Source of the DNA: Fen-671 sp963794745
Lineage (GTDB): Bacteria > Actinomycetota > Acidimicrobiia > Acidimicrobiales > Palsa-688
Length of the DNA: 64,000 nucleotides
Assembly: GCA_963794745.1 (NCBI GenBank)
Contig: CAWCEZ010000006.1
Coordinates: 372,001-436,000, forward strand
Direction: 5' to 3'
Positions 40,013-50,244 of the stretch are shown here, piece after piece. Both the position numbers and the translations under genes were made by a program. The stretch's first letter is position 1. The number at the start of each line of letters is the position of its first letter. A model generated the notes under the pieces. That model was not told the DNA's origin. It saw nothing but the letters and a program-made list of their open reading frames with translations, and searched no databases.

Positions 40013-41604
40013 TTACGCGGATTTCATGAGATACTCACGGGCCATCATCGACGCGGTCGAACCCTCCCCAACGGCCGCTGCTACTCGCTTGATGAATCCG
40101 CGCGGATATCTCCCGCGGCAAAGACGCCCGACATGGACGTCTCCAGCCAAGTCGCACCCTCACGCCCGGTAAGTATGAACCCGTGATCGTCGAGATCGAC
40201 CACGCCTTGAAGCCATTCGGTGGAGGGTCGTGCACCAATAAACATAAAGAGCACGCTGGTCTCGAACGTCTCCCGCTCTCCAGAAGGGCCGGCAAGCACG
40301 AGACCGGTGAGCCGCCCCTCACCCAGCGCGTCGACCACTTGGACCTGGGTCCGAATTGAGACGTTCGCAATCCCTTCAAGCTGCTGAACAAGGTAGTCGG
40401 ACATGCTTTTTTTGATGGAGTCACCCCGGATCAGCACCGTCACGTTCGCTCCACCCGAAGCCAGGTGCGCGGCCGCCTGGCCGGCAGAATTGCCGCCTCC
40501 CATCACGGCCACGTTCAAACCAGCCATTGCGGTGGCATCTCCTGCCGCAGCCCCGTAGAACACACCGCGACCGACCAAGGCGTCGACCGCCTCGATACCG
40601 CTCATCCGATAGCTAACGCCGCCAGACAGGATGACGCACGGGGCACGAACGACGTCGCCGTTGGAGAGTGTTAGCACACGCTTCCTCCCGTCGGCGGCCA
40701 ACGTGACAACTGCTCGGGTCACGATCGTCTCAGCTCCGAGTTGTTCGGACTGCCGGCTCGCTGATTGGGCGAGATCCGCGCCCCTGATCCCCCACGGAAA
40801 CCCGAGATAGTTACGGATGTGGGCGCTTGTACCCGCTTGACCGCCAACGGCGCTCGCCTCCACCGTTACCGCACGGAGCCCCTCGGATGACGCGTAGATG
40901 GCCGCAGCGAGGCCGGCGGGACCAGCGCCCACGATCGCAACGTCGTACTCGGCAGCTGCCGGAGAGGTGTGCGCACCAAGGGCCTCTGCCAGTTTGGCTT
41001 CGGTAGGAGCTGCCAGCACCCGACCATCCCACAGGCGCACAGCGGGCAGCGCCAAACCCGCTAGTGGCCCAGCCATGAGGTCCAGGGCCTCATGCGAGTC
41101 GCAACCCAGCAATCGTGTAGTCACGCCGTTGCGGGCGAGCATCGTGGCCAGGGCCAGTCCACGGGACCGTTCCCGCTCCCCCACGATCGTGACCTTTTCG
41201 AACCGGAGCTGGTTCTCGTCAGCCCACACCCGTAGGGCTTCACTTATTACGGGGTAAAGCTCCTCCTCGGGGGAGGCCCATGGTTGACCCACGTAATAGT
41301 CGACATGTCCCAACGTCAGGGCTTGGCTCAGTGCCGGCGCGACCGACGTGTCCCCAACGCGGACCACTGCAATTCGCCGGGCCCCTGGCTGGTGCGCTGC
41401 AACCTGGTTCATTGCCGCGAACTCCCGCGAACCGATCGGAGCGAGCGCAATCGCAATCGGGCCACAGGCGGCGATAGTCTCGTTCGAGACCTCCGGGCGG
41501 TCGAGCCCTACGACCGAGTAATCAGCACCGAAGCGGCGTTGGATCGCTGCGGTCAGATCGCCACGGGAAATGGGGTCGGAAGCAAAGACGACGATGCTCG
41601 GCAC
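40013..41604 (-). CDS. thioredoxin-reductase-like FAD protein with N-terminal receiver-like domain, frameshifted at the end
   Basis: About 530 residues. The first 130 residues look like a receiver-type alpha/beta domain (VVFASDPISRGDLTAAIQRRF). From about 220 there is a TrxR-like fold: AIVGAGPAGLAAAIYASSEGL (FAD), VMGGGNSAGQAAAHLASGGANVTVLIRG (NAD(P)H) and ATWLETSMSGVFAAGDIRA (FAD). The CxxC redox pair of true thioredoxin reductases is absent, as in other members with this fused architecture. The main frame stops early at 40081; a shift at about 40092 restores IKRVAAAVGEGSTASMMARE and an end at 40013. Likely a flavin oxidoreductase of unknown partner. Confidence 0.83.
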
Positions 41605-41708
41605 AAACCAATCCTTTCACGGACGCGGCACCGGAGCGCCTGGTCGTCCATCTACGCTGCTGTGTGGCATCAAGCTTCGGAGCCGTAGGAACGTCTCGAT
41701 GCCAACGT

Positions 41709-42440
41709 TTATAAAGGGAGGGGATGGCTAAGGACTCCCGCGCCAGGCAACCTGCCGCACAGAGTGCGAATGAAGTCCAGCGCGTCGATCTCGATGCGAT
41801 CGCCGCCCACGCCCCGGATAAATTTCCCGCCAGCTGGGCCATCGAGCACGAGCTCAAATGGTTGACCATGGATATCAGCCCATTCGGCCACAATGTCGGC
41901 GACAAGGCGGCCATCGTGATCGGGGCTGAGTTGCATCGGGCGCTCGATTGCCACGTTGATATCGATCCGGTGAGCCCAGACATCTCGCGTGAAGCCGACG
42001 TCCAGAAGGTATTTGAGGGGCGCCCATCCGATCGGCGGTCCAAACGGGAGGGGAATGTAACGGGCTGGAGGCGGTGTGCGCCACCGCCCCTTGACCGCCC
42101 TCGGCCCTACCACCGCGACCCGCGCGACGATCTCTTCGTTTGAAAGGTGGGTGCGCTCTCGGATCTGGAACTCGTTCATCCCGTCGACCCAGTGGTGAGA
42201 GTCGATCTCCTTGTTGAGCGGGATACCTCGTCTCAACTGGCGGACGAATTCCCGGACCGACGCTTGGGATTCGGCCGAGCCGAGGATGTGCAGCACCATT
42301 TTGCGGACGTCCCAACCGGTGCAATCGGTGGGAGTTGCCCATTCCTCAGGCGTGAGTGTTGCCACCAAATCCGCGAAACGGGTGAACTCCTCTTCGGCGA
42401 GCACTCGGGCTTCGGGACGGCTGATCCGATTTGGCATCAT
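41709..42440 (-). CDS. mycothiol-dependent maleylpyruvate isomerase-family (DinB-like) protein
   Basis: 243 residues: FADLVATLTPEEWATPTDCTGWDVRKMVLHILG is the MDMPI/DinB N-terminal helix bundle with the CxGW box and the metal His of the 'HILG' helix. FTRDVWAHRIDIN carries the second metal-binding region (usually HxxxH-like), and GGDRIEIDALDFIRTLCGR closes the C-terminal domain. The family uses mycothiol as cofactor, in line with the mycothiol-linked dehydrogenase at 31501. AAAGGAG precedes the ATG, which overlaps the stop of the upstream TetR fragment, so the two were one operon. Confidence 0.85.
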   Translation of the reverse strand: MMPNRISRPEARVLAEEEFTRFADLVATLTPEEWATPTDCTGWDVRKMVLHILGSAESQASVREFVRQLRRGIPLNKEIDSHHWVDGMNEFQIRERTHLSNEEIVARVAVVGPRAVKGRWRTPPPARYIPLPFGPPIGWAPLKYLLDVGFTRDVWAHRIDINVAIERPMQLSPDHDGRLVADIVAEWADIHGQPFELVLDGPAGGKFIRGVGGDRIEIDALDFIRTLCGRLPGAGVLSHPLPL

Positions 42441-42780
42441 GAACTTTCGCTCCTTTGCTGCACGTCGTCGACATAGAGATCGACGAGGCGGTTGAGATGA
42501 CGGGCCAACGGTTGCCGCCAGGATCGTTGCTTAGCTGCGCCTCCATCAAGCCGGCGACGATGGCCACGATGCAGTCGATGTCGCCTTGTTTACTGACGCC
42601 AGCCTCGTTCATCAATTCGTAAGCACGTCCCAATACATCCTCGGCGAGGCTGTAGGAGCTCGGGGAAGGTACGAACCCCGGCACATGTCGAGCGAAGAGC
42701 AGCTCGTAGCACGCCGGGTCCTCGAGCCCGAACGCGACGAACTCGGCCAGGAACCGCTTCAGAGCGGGGGCTCGGCTGAA
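42437..42780 (-). pseudogene. TetR-family regulator, 3' part only
   Basis: The remaining part encodes SRAPALKRFLAEFVAFGLED then CYELLFARHVPGFVPSPSSYSLAEDVLGRAYELM and GLMEAQLSNDPGGNRW, the ligand-binding domain of a TetR regulator. A shift at about 42505 gives HLNRLVDLYVDDVQQRSES and a stop that overlaps the next gene start. The DNA-binding domain is missing: the sequence switches to opposite-strand Rhs DNA at about 42780. It is a real break caused by insertion, recombination or a contig misjoin. Confidence 0.6.
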
Positions 42781-45700
42781 GACCTTTACTCGACGACGAC
42801 ACCGGACACCAGTGCGGACCCGAGCGGTGAAGTGACTTCCTACACGTACTACCCGGGGGGCCAGACGGACACAACCACCACCCCGGCTGGCGTTACGACC
42901 GACGTTTATGACGCAAGCGGCGACCTGCACACCGCTACTTATTCGAGCACGGGCACCGGTTATTCCGTGCCGACCAACGACACCTACACATACAACACCG
43001 ACGGCACGCTGCACACGATGGCCGACGGGACCGGGACGACGACATACGTCTACGACGCCAACGCGGACGTCTCGTCAATCACAAACGGTACAGGGCTCGA
43101 GCTTTCGTACGGTTATTACCCAGTCGGCGATCTCGGCTCGGTAACTTACCCGAACAGCGACTCAGTTACCTACGCTTACAACGCTCTTGGGGAAGAGTCG
43201 TCCCTTACTGACTGGCTGAGCAAGACCACCTCGTTCGGCTACGACTCCGACGGTCTGCTTAAAACGGCAACATTGCCCAACGGGATAACCGAGACGACGG
43301 CATATGACAACGCCGACCAGGCATCTTCGATCACTGACACCGATGGGTCGACCACGGTGGCCAGCTTCGACTACGACCGAGACCCGAACAACAACCTCAC
43401 CTCAGAGACCGACACGGGCACACCGGGGCCGTCGAGCCAGAGCTACACCTACGACACTGCCATGCGGGTGAAGACCGACGGCAGCTCTTCGTATAATTAC
43501 GATGCGGCCTCGGACCTGACGACGGGGCCGGGCGGTGCCACTCAGTCGTTCAACGGCGCGGGCCAGCTTTGCTGGTCGATGGCCAGCCCGCCGGGCGGGT
43601 CGACTTGTGCCTCCGATCCTTCCGGGTCGACGACCTACAGCTATGACAGCGCCGGCGACCGGACCGCAACGACGGCGCCCGCCTCGACGTCGAGTTACAC
43701 CTGGGACCAGAACTTGAAGCTTACCTCGGCCACCTCGCCCGCCGGGACGGTCGACTATGGCTACAACGGCGCAGGCGAGCTCTCCAGCCGTACGACCGGG
43801 GGCAGCTCCGCCAACCTGGTCTGGGACCCGGTCGGCATGGCGAACCCGGTACTCGTCGATGACGGCGCCAACTACTACATCTACGGACCGGACGCCCTGC
43901 CAACAGAGCAAATTTCTGTGGCCAGCGGGACTGTCGATTACTACCTGCACGACCAGCTCGGCTCCACCAGGGCGCTCACCAGTTCTTCTGGTGCAGTGGT
44001 GGGATCCTGGACCTACAACGCCTGGGGCGGCGTCGTGGCTTCGACCGGGGGCACCGGCACGCCGACTCCGACAATCTCTGCTGTGGGCAGCCTTGCCAGC
44101 AATGCAGGCAACGGGGTCACCACTTTGTCCGTCGACCCCTCCCACGTCGGCGATGCCTTGCTGGCGGTGGTCAAAGTCTCCTCGGCGACCACGACTGTTT
44201 CGTCGCTCTCGGGCGGCGGGGCGACCGGCTGGTCCAAGCTGGAGTCCTACGCCGACGGTTCCCACGACAACGAGATTCGGCTTGGCACTGTTACCACGAC
44301 CGGGTCGGCCACCCTCACGGCCACCTTCTCGGCGAGCGTGTCGGGCGTCGATGTCGACTTCAACGCCCAGGAGTTCACCGCCGGGCTCGGCTCTGGGACC
44401 ACCTGGTCCAAAGACACAGGTAGCGGCCAGTCAAACTCCGCCGGCTCGACGTTCGACTTTCCTTCCCTCACCCCCGCGGGCACGGGCGAGCTGTACTTCG
44501 GCTACGCCCGGGGCGGCGGGACGACATCTGGAGGCGGTACCTCAGGCTTTAGCTACCCGCCTCACGGCCGACGGCAACGTGGTCGCTTACAACACCGACG
44601 TGTCAGCTACGGTCACCCCAGTTGGTGACAGCAGCGGGGGGTCGACCACGTCGACGGTGGCTGTGCTGGTGACGGCGAGCGGCACGGGCACGCCGAGCCC
44701 TACCATCTCAGCTGTGGGCAGCCTTGCCAGCAATGCAGGCAACGGGGTCACCACTTTGTCCGTCGACCCCTCCCACGTCGGCGATGCCTTGCTGGCGGTG
44801 GTCAAGGTCTCCTCGGCGACCACGACTGTTTCATCGCTCTCGGGCGGCGGGGCGACCGGTTGGTCCAAGCTGGAGTCCTACGCCGACGGTTCCCACGACA
44901 ACGAGATCTGGCTTAGCACTGTTACCACGACCGGGTCGGCCACCCTGACGGCCACCTTCTCAGCGAGCGTGTCGGGCGTCGATGTCGACTTCAACGCCCA
45001 GGAGTTCACCGCGGGTCTTGGCTCTGGGACCACCTGGTCCAAAGACACAGGTAGCGGCCAGTCAAACTCCGCCGGCTCGACGTTCGACTTTCCTTCCCTC
45101 ACCCCCGCGGGCCGGGCGAGCTGTACTCGGCTACGCCCACGGAGGCGGGACGCTGTCGGCGGGGACGACGACGGGCTTCAGCTACGAAACTACCGCCGAC
45201 GGTAACGTGATCACCTTCGACCCCAACACCTCGTCTACGGCCACCCCCAACGGGTCCGTCAGCCCGGCCGCCACCACGTCGACGGTGGCTGTGCTGGTGA
45301 CGGCGAGCGGCACGGGCACGCCGAGCCCTACCATCTCTGCTGTGGGCAGCCTTGCCAGCAACGCAGGCAACGGGGTCACCACTTTGTCCGTCGACCCCTC
45401 CCACGTCGGCGATGCCTTGCTGGCGGTGGTCAAGGTCTCCTCGGCGACCACGACTGTTTCATCGCTCTCGGGCGGCGGGGCGACCGGCTGGTCCAAGCTG
45501 GAGTCCTACGCCGACGGTTCCCACGACAACGAGATCTGGCTTGGCACTGTTACCACGACCGGGTCGGCCACCCTCACGGCCACCTTCTCGGCGAGCGTGT
45601 CGGGCGTCGATGTCGACTTCAACGCCCAGGAGTTCACCGCGGGCTTGGCTCGGGGACCACCTGGTCCAAAGACACAGGTAGCGGCCAGTCAAACTCCGCC

Positions 45701-46699
45701 GGCTCGACGTTCGACTTTCCTTCCCTCACCCCCGCGGGCACGGGCGAGCTGTACTTCGGCTACGCCCGCGGCGGCGGGACGACATCTGGAGGCGGGACTT
45801 CAGGCTTTAGCTACCCGCTCACGGCCGACGGCAACGTGGTCGCTTACAACACCGACGTGTCAGCTACCGTCACCCCAGTTGGTGACAGCAGCGGGGGTTC
45901 GACCACGTCGACAGTGGCTGTGCTGGTGACGGCGAGCCCTGCCCCGCTTACCCCGCTGCTCTGGGCCGGGCAGTACCAGGACCCAACGAGCGGGCTGTAT
46001 TACATGCAGGCACGCTGGTATGACCCGGGGACCGGCCAGTTCATGAGCGTGGACCCCGACCTCGTCGATACAAACCAGCCTTATTCCTATGCCGGCGACG
46101 ATCCTGTCAACGAGGAAGACCCGAGCGGTCGAACTACGCTTGGCCTGTGTGGGTCCTTTAACTTGAGCCTTTTGATTTTCAGCGGGTCGGTGACCGGGTG
46201 CTTGACGAGAATCGTGACCGGTTACGGACCGTTCCGCTATAACAAAATAGCGCTGGTAGTCTCGCCGGCAGTCGCTTTTGGACCAGGCATCGGGTACAGC
46301 GGAGGCCTTCTGTACGACATCAGCAATGCCGACGCGCTCCCAGAACTCGGCGGCCCCTTCGTATATGTGGAACTAGACGCGGATATTGGTGTCGGGGTGG
46401 GCATAATCGTGTACTTTACGCCGCCTGGCACTGGCACCCCTGGACCGTTCATCTGGGGCGTTGAATTTGGTGTCGAATTCGGGGCCGACCTAAGCGTTCA
46501 CGTAGGTCTCAACGACACGACCGTACAAGGCCTGGGCGTATTTCGCGGCGTCGCGGACGTAGCTTTTGACACGGCAGCTGAACCGGCAACGTATTTAGCT
46601 GACTTCGTGGCAGAGGGGGCGCAGTGGTTGGCCGAGGCAGAGGTGAAATACTCCGTTTGGGAAGCCTCGCAAGGGGAGCCCGCGTGCCCTGTCACTTGA
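42781..46699 (+). CDS. Rhs/YD-repeat polymorphic toxin, 5' truncated and frameshifted, tip 1
   Basis: YD repeats (YTYYPGGQTDT, YVYDANADVSSI, YAYNALGEESSLTD, FGYDSDGLLKTAT, YSYDSAGDRTAT, YGYNGAGELSSR) run to the shell-closing motif YYLHDQLGSTRALTSSSGAVVGSWTYNAWG at about 44030. Three tandem copies of a 630-bp module follow, then WAGQYQDPTSGLYYMQARWYDPGTGQFMSVDPD, the Rhs hallmark. The variable tip (about 190 residues, from about 46130) is Gly-rich and hydrophobic (CGSFNLSLLIFSGSVTGC, ELGGPFVYVELDADIGVGVG, FIWGVEFGVEFGADLSVHVG). Frame changes at about 44565, 45113 and 45650 look like single-base indels. The 5' end is missing: no signal, PAAR or N-terminal domain, because the gene begins abruptly at the TetR break. 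Confidence 0.8.
44056..45940 (+). repeat. three tandem 630-bp modules inside the Rhs gene
   Basis: Copies start at 44056, 44687 and 45315 (periods 631 and 628). Each codes for about 209 residues: TPTISAVGSLASNAGNGVTTLSVDPSHVGD, SLSGGGATGWSKLESYADGSHDNEI, FSASVSGVDVDFNAQEFTAGLG and a Gly-rich end. It resembles a beta-sandwich surface domain. The copies are nearly identical, with a few substitutions and three different one-base indels, one at the end of each copy or near it. Confidence 0.9.
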
Positions 46700-46938
46700 C
46701 CCGTGACACTCACGCGGCGATTGCGGCCAGCCCTATGGCATATCCGTGTGAGCGTCGAGATTGCCGACTGCCGAGTGGTCGCCACCTATTCGGTTCACCT
46801 GTTGACTGTCGTCAGTCCTCGTCCGGGGTACAGGAGGTCGTCTCCGAACGGAGGCCTGACGTATCATGGAGAGGTGGATGTCGCGCGAAGAAGTCACGCC
46901 CGTGAAACGGCCGGCGTGAGGCTTGGACGGGAGTAGCG

Positions 46939-47793
46939 GTGCGGTCATCGGTCCTTGTCGGACTAAGTGTTGCTGCATCCTTGTGGGCGTTGCCATCTGC
47001 AACGTGCGTGCTACGTGAAGGTCTCACCCAGACAACGATGATCACCGCGATGATGAGACGGGTATCGGGAACACAGCCTGAGGCGACCGCCCAGACCTTG
47101 GTTCTGCGGGTAGAGGACCTTCCCCCCCATTGGGCAAGCGACGATGGGGCTGGAAAGTGTATCGAAGCTGACGTCGGACCGTGGCCCGGGAACCGTTGTC
47201 CCACGCCTCCGCCGGCTCAGCAAAGATTTGACGATAGGTTCGCCTCTTGCCTAGGAATCCCTGTATCGCGTGTCGGGATGTTGACTGGATGGGATGAACC
47301 CGGCGAGCCATTCACGTACGCGTCGTCCATTTACACCGCGCCCGGTCAAGGATCCACGTCCGGATTAGCGCCTCAAGCTCAATCCTACGTTACGATGGAC
47401 GGATCAAGTGCATGGCAACGTTCCGATTTGGCCGCGTTGGCGAGGTCAGACGTTGCGGCATGTTTTAAGATCGAGCAGGCCAGCCCAACCTGGGGCCTTG
47501 TCAAGGCTATCGGCTCCGCTGCGCACGGCTCGCTTTCGTGGACCCCGTTCCGCCGGATGCCGGCCGCAGTCATCGTAGGTGTAAGCGCTGTTGCGTATCA
47601 GACCGCTTTCGGTATCAGCACGGCGAAGCTGACTGCGTATCTGAGTTACTCGTTCGTTATCATGGGGGCTGGGCGAGTGGAAGAGGCGCTCGTATTCCAG
47701 GGCTCATCGGAATATCCGGTCTCTGGCGTATTGGTCCGGAAAATCAGTACCGAACTTGAGCAACGCTTGGTCAACTCGGCGGCGTCTCAATGA
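46939..47793 (+). CDS. secreted protein after tip 1, candidate immunity or accessory
   Basis: 284 residues. A short basic start and a hydrophobic stretch (VLVGLSVAASLWALPSATC) form a signal peptide or anchor. Then ALVLRVEDLPPHWASDDGAG-like sequence with several Cys (KCIEADVGPWPGNRC, FASCLGIP, AACFKIEQ) suggests disulphides outside the cell. The end is mixed alpha/beta. GGGAG lies six bases before GTG 46939. No family recognised. Its place behind the Rhs tip suits an immunity protein for an extracellular or envelope-acting toxin. Confidence 0.55.
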   Translation: MRSSVLVGLSVAASLWALPSATCVLREGLTQTTMITAMMRRVSGTQPEATAQTLVLRVEDLPPHWASDDGAGKCIEADVGPWPGNRCPTPPPAQQRFDDRFASCLGIPVSRVGMLTGWDEPGEPFTYASSIYTAPGQGSTSGLAPQAQSYVTMDGSSAWQRSDLAALARSDVAACFKIEQASPTWGLVKAIGSAAHGSLSWTPFRRMPAAVIVGVSAVAYQTAFGISTAKLTAYLSYSFVIMGAGRVEEALVFQGSSEYPVSGVLVRKISTELEQRLVNSAASQ

Positions 47794-47866
47794 CGACATA
47801 GCATCGAGCAGTCAACGAGCGGGCCTAGGCGGTCCGGAGAGCTCGCACGACCGCTCGTGAGGAGAT

Positions 47867-48343
47867 TCAGCGGGCACGTCTGAGCCGAGGCGGCAAGCGA
47901 GAGTACCCGAAGCGGATCGGTATTAGGTTTACGGCGACTCCTCGCATTGAGAGCGCCATCAAAGCTGCATCCCGTGTAAAGGTGTAGAAAACGATCAGGC
48001 CAAAACTGGTCCGGTCTGCATAGAACCTTACCCCCCGCCTGGGAAAGAACCCAACGGCAGATACGTCTATTAGCTCGTCGTATCGGGCCTCCCAAGTGGG
48101 CACTGTACTCTTCAGCCAGTTCAGATGGCTGGCGTCAATCCGCAACCCATTCGGGAACAAGGTCAGCCTTGCTTGCCGCCCGGTGTTGGCGCCAACATAG
48201 TCGTAGCCGCCTCGAGGGCGACCCAGGCGGTAGCCGCCATGGAAGCTCAGTTGGGGACCGGAACCCTCGCCAAGGTCACCTGCGTGCCTGTCACCTGGTA
48301 CTGGCTCGGTGTACTCGTCCATCGAACGGCGGTTTTCTCTCAA
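47867..48343 (-). CDS. GRAM/PH-like protein, paralogue of 56739-57200
   Basis: About 158 residues: LSFHGGYRLGRPRGGYDYVG, RQARLTLFPNGLRIDASHLNWLK, VPTWEARYDELIDVSAVGFF, GVRFYADRTSFGLIVFYTF. The pattern (GGYR.G, then a strand LTLFPNGLRI, then PTWEARYDEL) matches that of 56739-57200 (GGMRRGF, VRLRIYEDGLEL, PIWRARFEDI). I read both as members of one GRAM/PH-like immunity-type family. It is on the strand opposite to the Rhs genes and lies at the end of the tip-1 unit. Confidence 0.6.
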   Translation of the reverse strand: MRENRRSMDEYTEPVPGDRHAGDLGEGSGPQLSFHGGYRLGRPRGGYDYVGANTGRQARLTLFPNGLRIDASHLNWLKSTVPTWEARYDELIDVSAVGFFPRRGVRFYADRTSFGLIVFYTFTRDAALMALSMRGVAVNLIPIRFGYSRLPPRLRRAR

Positions 48344-48429
48344 GGGAAGAACGCGGCCGATCGAAGACCGTCCCGCAGTCGCCTGATGAGGCTACCCTAC
48401 CGTACTTGTCGCCCGCCAGCCTGTTCGGA

Positions 48430-48850
48430 CTGTTTGATTTCCTCGGGTGCACATCTCCATGCCTGTATGTCAAGCAAGCTGCGGAAAGGAAGCGGGTCAT
48501 CCGCTACCACCTACAACGCTGCCGTCGCAGCGGTCTATGAAACGTGTTCGGGAAAGGGTCAAGGCCTTGATGTGGGTTTGTCAAGCCAGACTGGCCCCAC
48601 CGTGCTCACTCACCTTGACTGGGCTTGTCAACTCGGGTTGGCCCCACCTTGCTCGTGGCATACTCACTTTGACTGGTCGAAGCCAGTCGGACAGCAGTTG
48701 AACGACGTCATCGAACGTCTCAACCTGTTCCTACGGTCAGGGCAACTACTTCCGCATCGGGAACGCGGCTGACAAGTTCGTCTCGTTAGACTGCTATGTA
48801 GCCTGGCGTCTGAAACGCTTGATCATAAAGAATCGCGGCCGGAGCGCCTA
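48430..48850 (+). pseudogene. group II intron maturase (LtrA-type) C-terminal remnant
   Basis: In several frames the plus strand encodes the end of an intron-encoded reverse transcriptase/maturase: FDFLGCTSP..., KRVIRYHLQR, then QRSMKRVRERVKAL (48528-48570), then after a 100-base interruption by repeat DNA QLNDVIERLNLFLR, GNYFRIGNAADKFVSLD and YVAWRLKRLIIKNRGRS. The order matches domain X of LtrA proteins (RGWGNYFRTGNA, KRLRRLL). Thumb and catalytic RT domains are absent, there are at least two frameshifts, and the protein cannot be made. The intron RNA itself is not recognised. Confidence 0.65.
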
Positions 48851-49297
48851 CGTTTCGGCCGTCTCGCTGGCGACTGACTCTCAGCTCCCAGAGCGGCGCT
48901 TCGGCCTTGTCCGGGGCCGGCTGACGTTTCGTGCCACCCGTTGTGGCGAGTGAGTTGTCCTGAGGGGCCGGAAAGCACGTGGGCGTTGTCGTTGGGCCAC
49001 CGTGTAGTGGACCTAAGGGGCCACGGAAAGCCCCCAGACATCGTTGCGAGCCCTGCGGGGAGCTGCGGTTGCCGCAGTACAGAGGAGGAACGGGACCTAC
49101 GCCTCGGCGTGGTTGAAGCCTCGGTCCGCGCCGTCGCCGGGGCGTCTCGGAACTCGTATGGCTCACACTGACCCCCCCAGGGTCCCGGCATCGTAATCGG
49201 GCGGCAGGTCCGGTCGCAGCTGAGTATCCACGAACAGGTGGGGCCAGTCCGGCTTGACTGAGTGAGCACGGTGGGGCCAGTCTGGTTTGACAAACCC
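48574..49297 (+). repeat. 39-bp inverted repeats bounding a 724-bp segment
   Basis: 48574-48612 and 49259-49297 are inverted copies (38 of 39 bases match). A second, looser pair lies just inside (48621-48648 and about 49235-49258), sharing TTGGCCCCACC / GGTGGGGCC. Multiple terminal repeats like these occur at ends of IS21-like elements, but no transposase is present between them, so it may be a non-autonomous or decayed element. The left end interrupts the maturase remnant. Confidence 0.65.
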
Positions 49298-49421
49298 AGG
49301 CCTAACAAACCCACGCGGCCGTGAACGCCACCACGTCATTGTTGGGCACCCCGTCGCAACGTTCGAGCTGGCCGGTAACCATTCTCCGGTGATGTCCCGC
49401 CCCGCATGAAAAGATGAGGCT

Positions 49422-50240
49422 GTGGTGCTTTGCCTGGCAGGCCAGCATTCGGTCGAGTCATTCTGCCGAAAACGCTCGACCGCGCACGCTCTCGCCGACG
49501 TACGTGCATCTCTCGCCCGCACCCGGCAGAACCGCCGCTCAGAGAGGCTGTGTGCCTGGAACGTACATCCGACCACACCCGAGGTCTGTGTTGCACGCTG
49601 GTATGACCCGGGCACTGGCCAGTTCATGAGCGTGGACCCAGATCTCGCCGAGACGGGCCAGCCGTATGCCTATGCCGGCGACGACCCGGTCAATGAAGGG
49701 GACCCCAGCGGCGCTATACCAACTCCCGGTTGTGGTCCCGGAGCGAATATTAGGAAGGTAGTCCAAACTTATAGTGCTAGACGGTACGGTGGAGGGGGCT
49801 ATATGACCGCCACCCTCTATTGCGGCAACAATTCCTATGGATACCGCCACATAATCAACGACCATAACCAGAATCACGTTGCGGACTTTGATTATGCAGG
49901 CGCAAACGCCTGGACGCTGTTCAGTGAAGCGATAGCTGCCACATTGAAGACGCCACAGCCGTTGTCCCCGACGTATCAGGAAGGCAACGATACCTATCTG
50001 TACAATGGTCCCTGGACCAACCTGAACTATGGTGAAGACATACAGATAACTTATCTCTTCTTCGTGATAATTAATACGGTCGGCACGATCATTTCTGCAT
50101 ACGCTCGCGAGCGGTCGAGTAGCGCAATTCCAGGGATGTTGGGTGCCGCGCCGGAGGGGAGTGTCGGCACGACGCAGTCTGATGGCGTACGCCTCGCGTC
50201 TACCGGCTCATCCTTCGAGTGCCTACAAGTGCTCGGATAG
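49422..50240 (+). CDS. orphan Rhs tip 2
   Basis: 272 residues. A short Arg/Cys-rich leader of about 55 residues (similar leader DNA precedes the other orphan tips) is followed by VCVARWYDPGTGQFMSVDPD and YAYAGDDPVNEGDPSG, the end of the Rhs core. The tip (about 175 residues) begins GCGPGANIRKVVQTY and contains YCGNNSYGYRHIINDHNQNH, a His-rich motif reminiscent of RNase-type toxins of the BECR/EndoU kind, though I cannot assign a family. A frame starting at GTG 50245, five bases after the stop, is the candidate immunity gene. Confidence 0.7.
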   Translation: MVLCLAGQHSVESFCRKRSTAHALADVRASLARTRQNRRSERLCAWNVHPTTPEVCVARWYDPGTGQFMSVDPDLAETGQPYAYAGDDPVNEGDPSGAIPTPGCGPGANIRKVVQTYSARRYGGGGYMTATLYCGNNSYGYRHIINDHNQNHVADFDYAGANAWTLFSEAIAATLKTPQPLSPTYQEGNDTYLYNGPWTNLNYGEDIQITYLFFVIINTVGTIISAYARERSSSAIPGMLGAAPEGSVGTTQSDGVRLASTGSSFECLQVLG

Positions 50241-50244
50241 TTGC

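Noticed and set aside
42586..42780. Extension of the Rhs frame upstream to 42586
   Set aside because: These codons are antisense to the TetR ligand-binding domain, so the open frame there is accidental.
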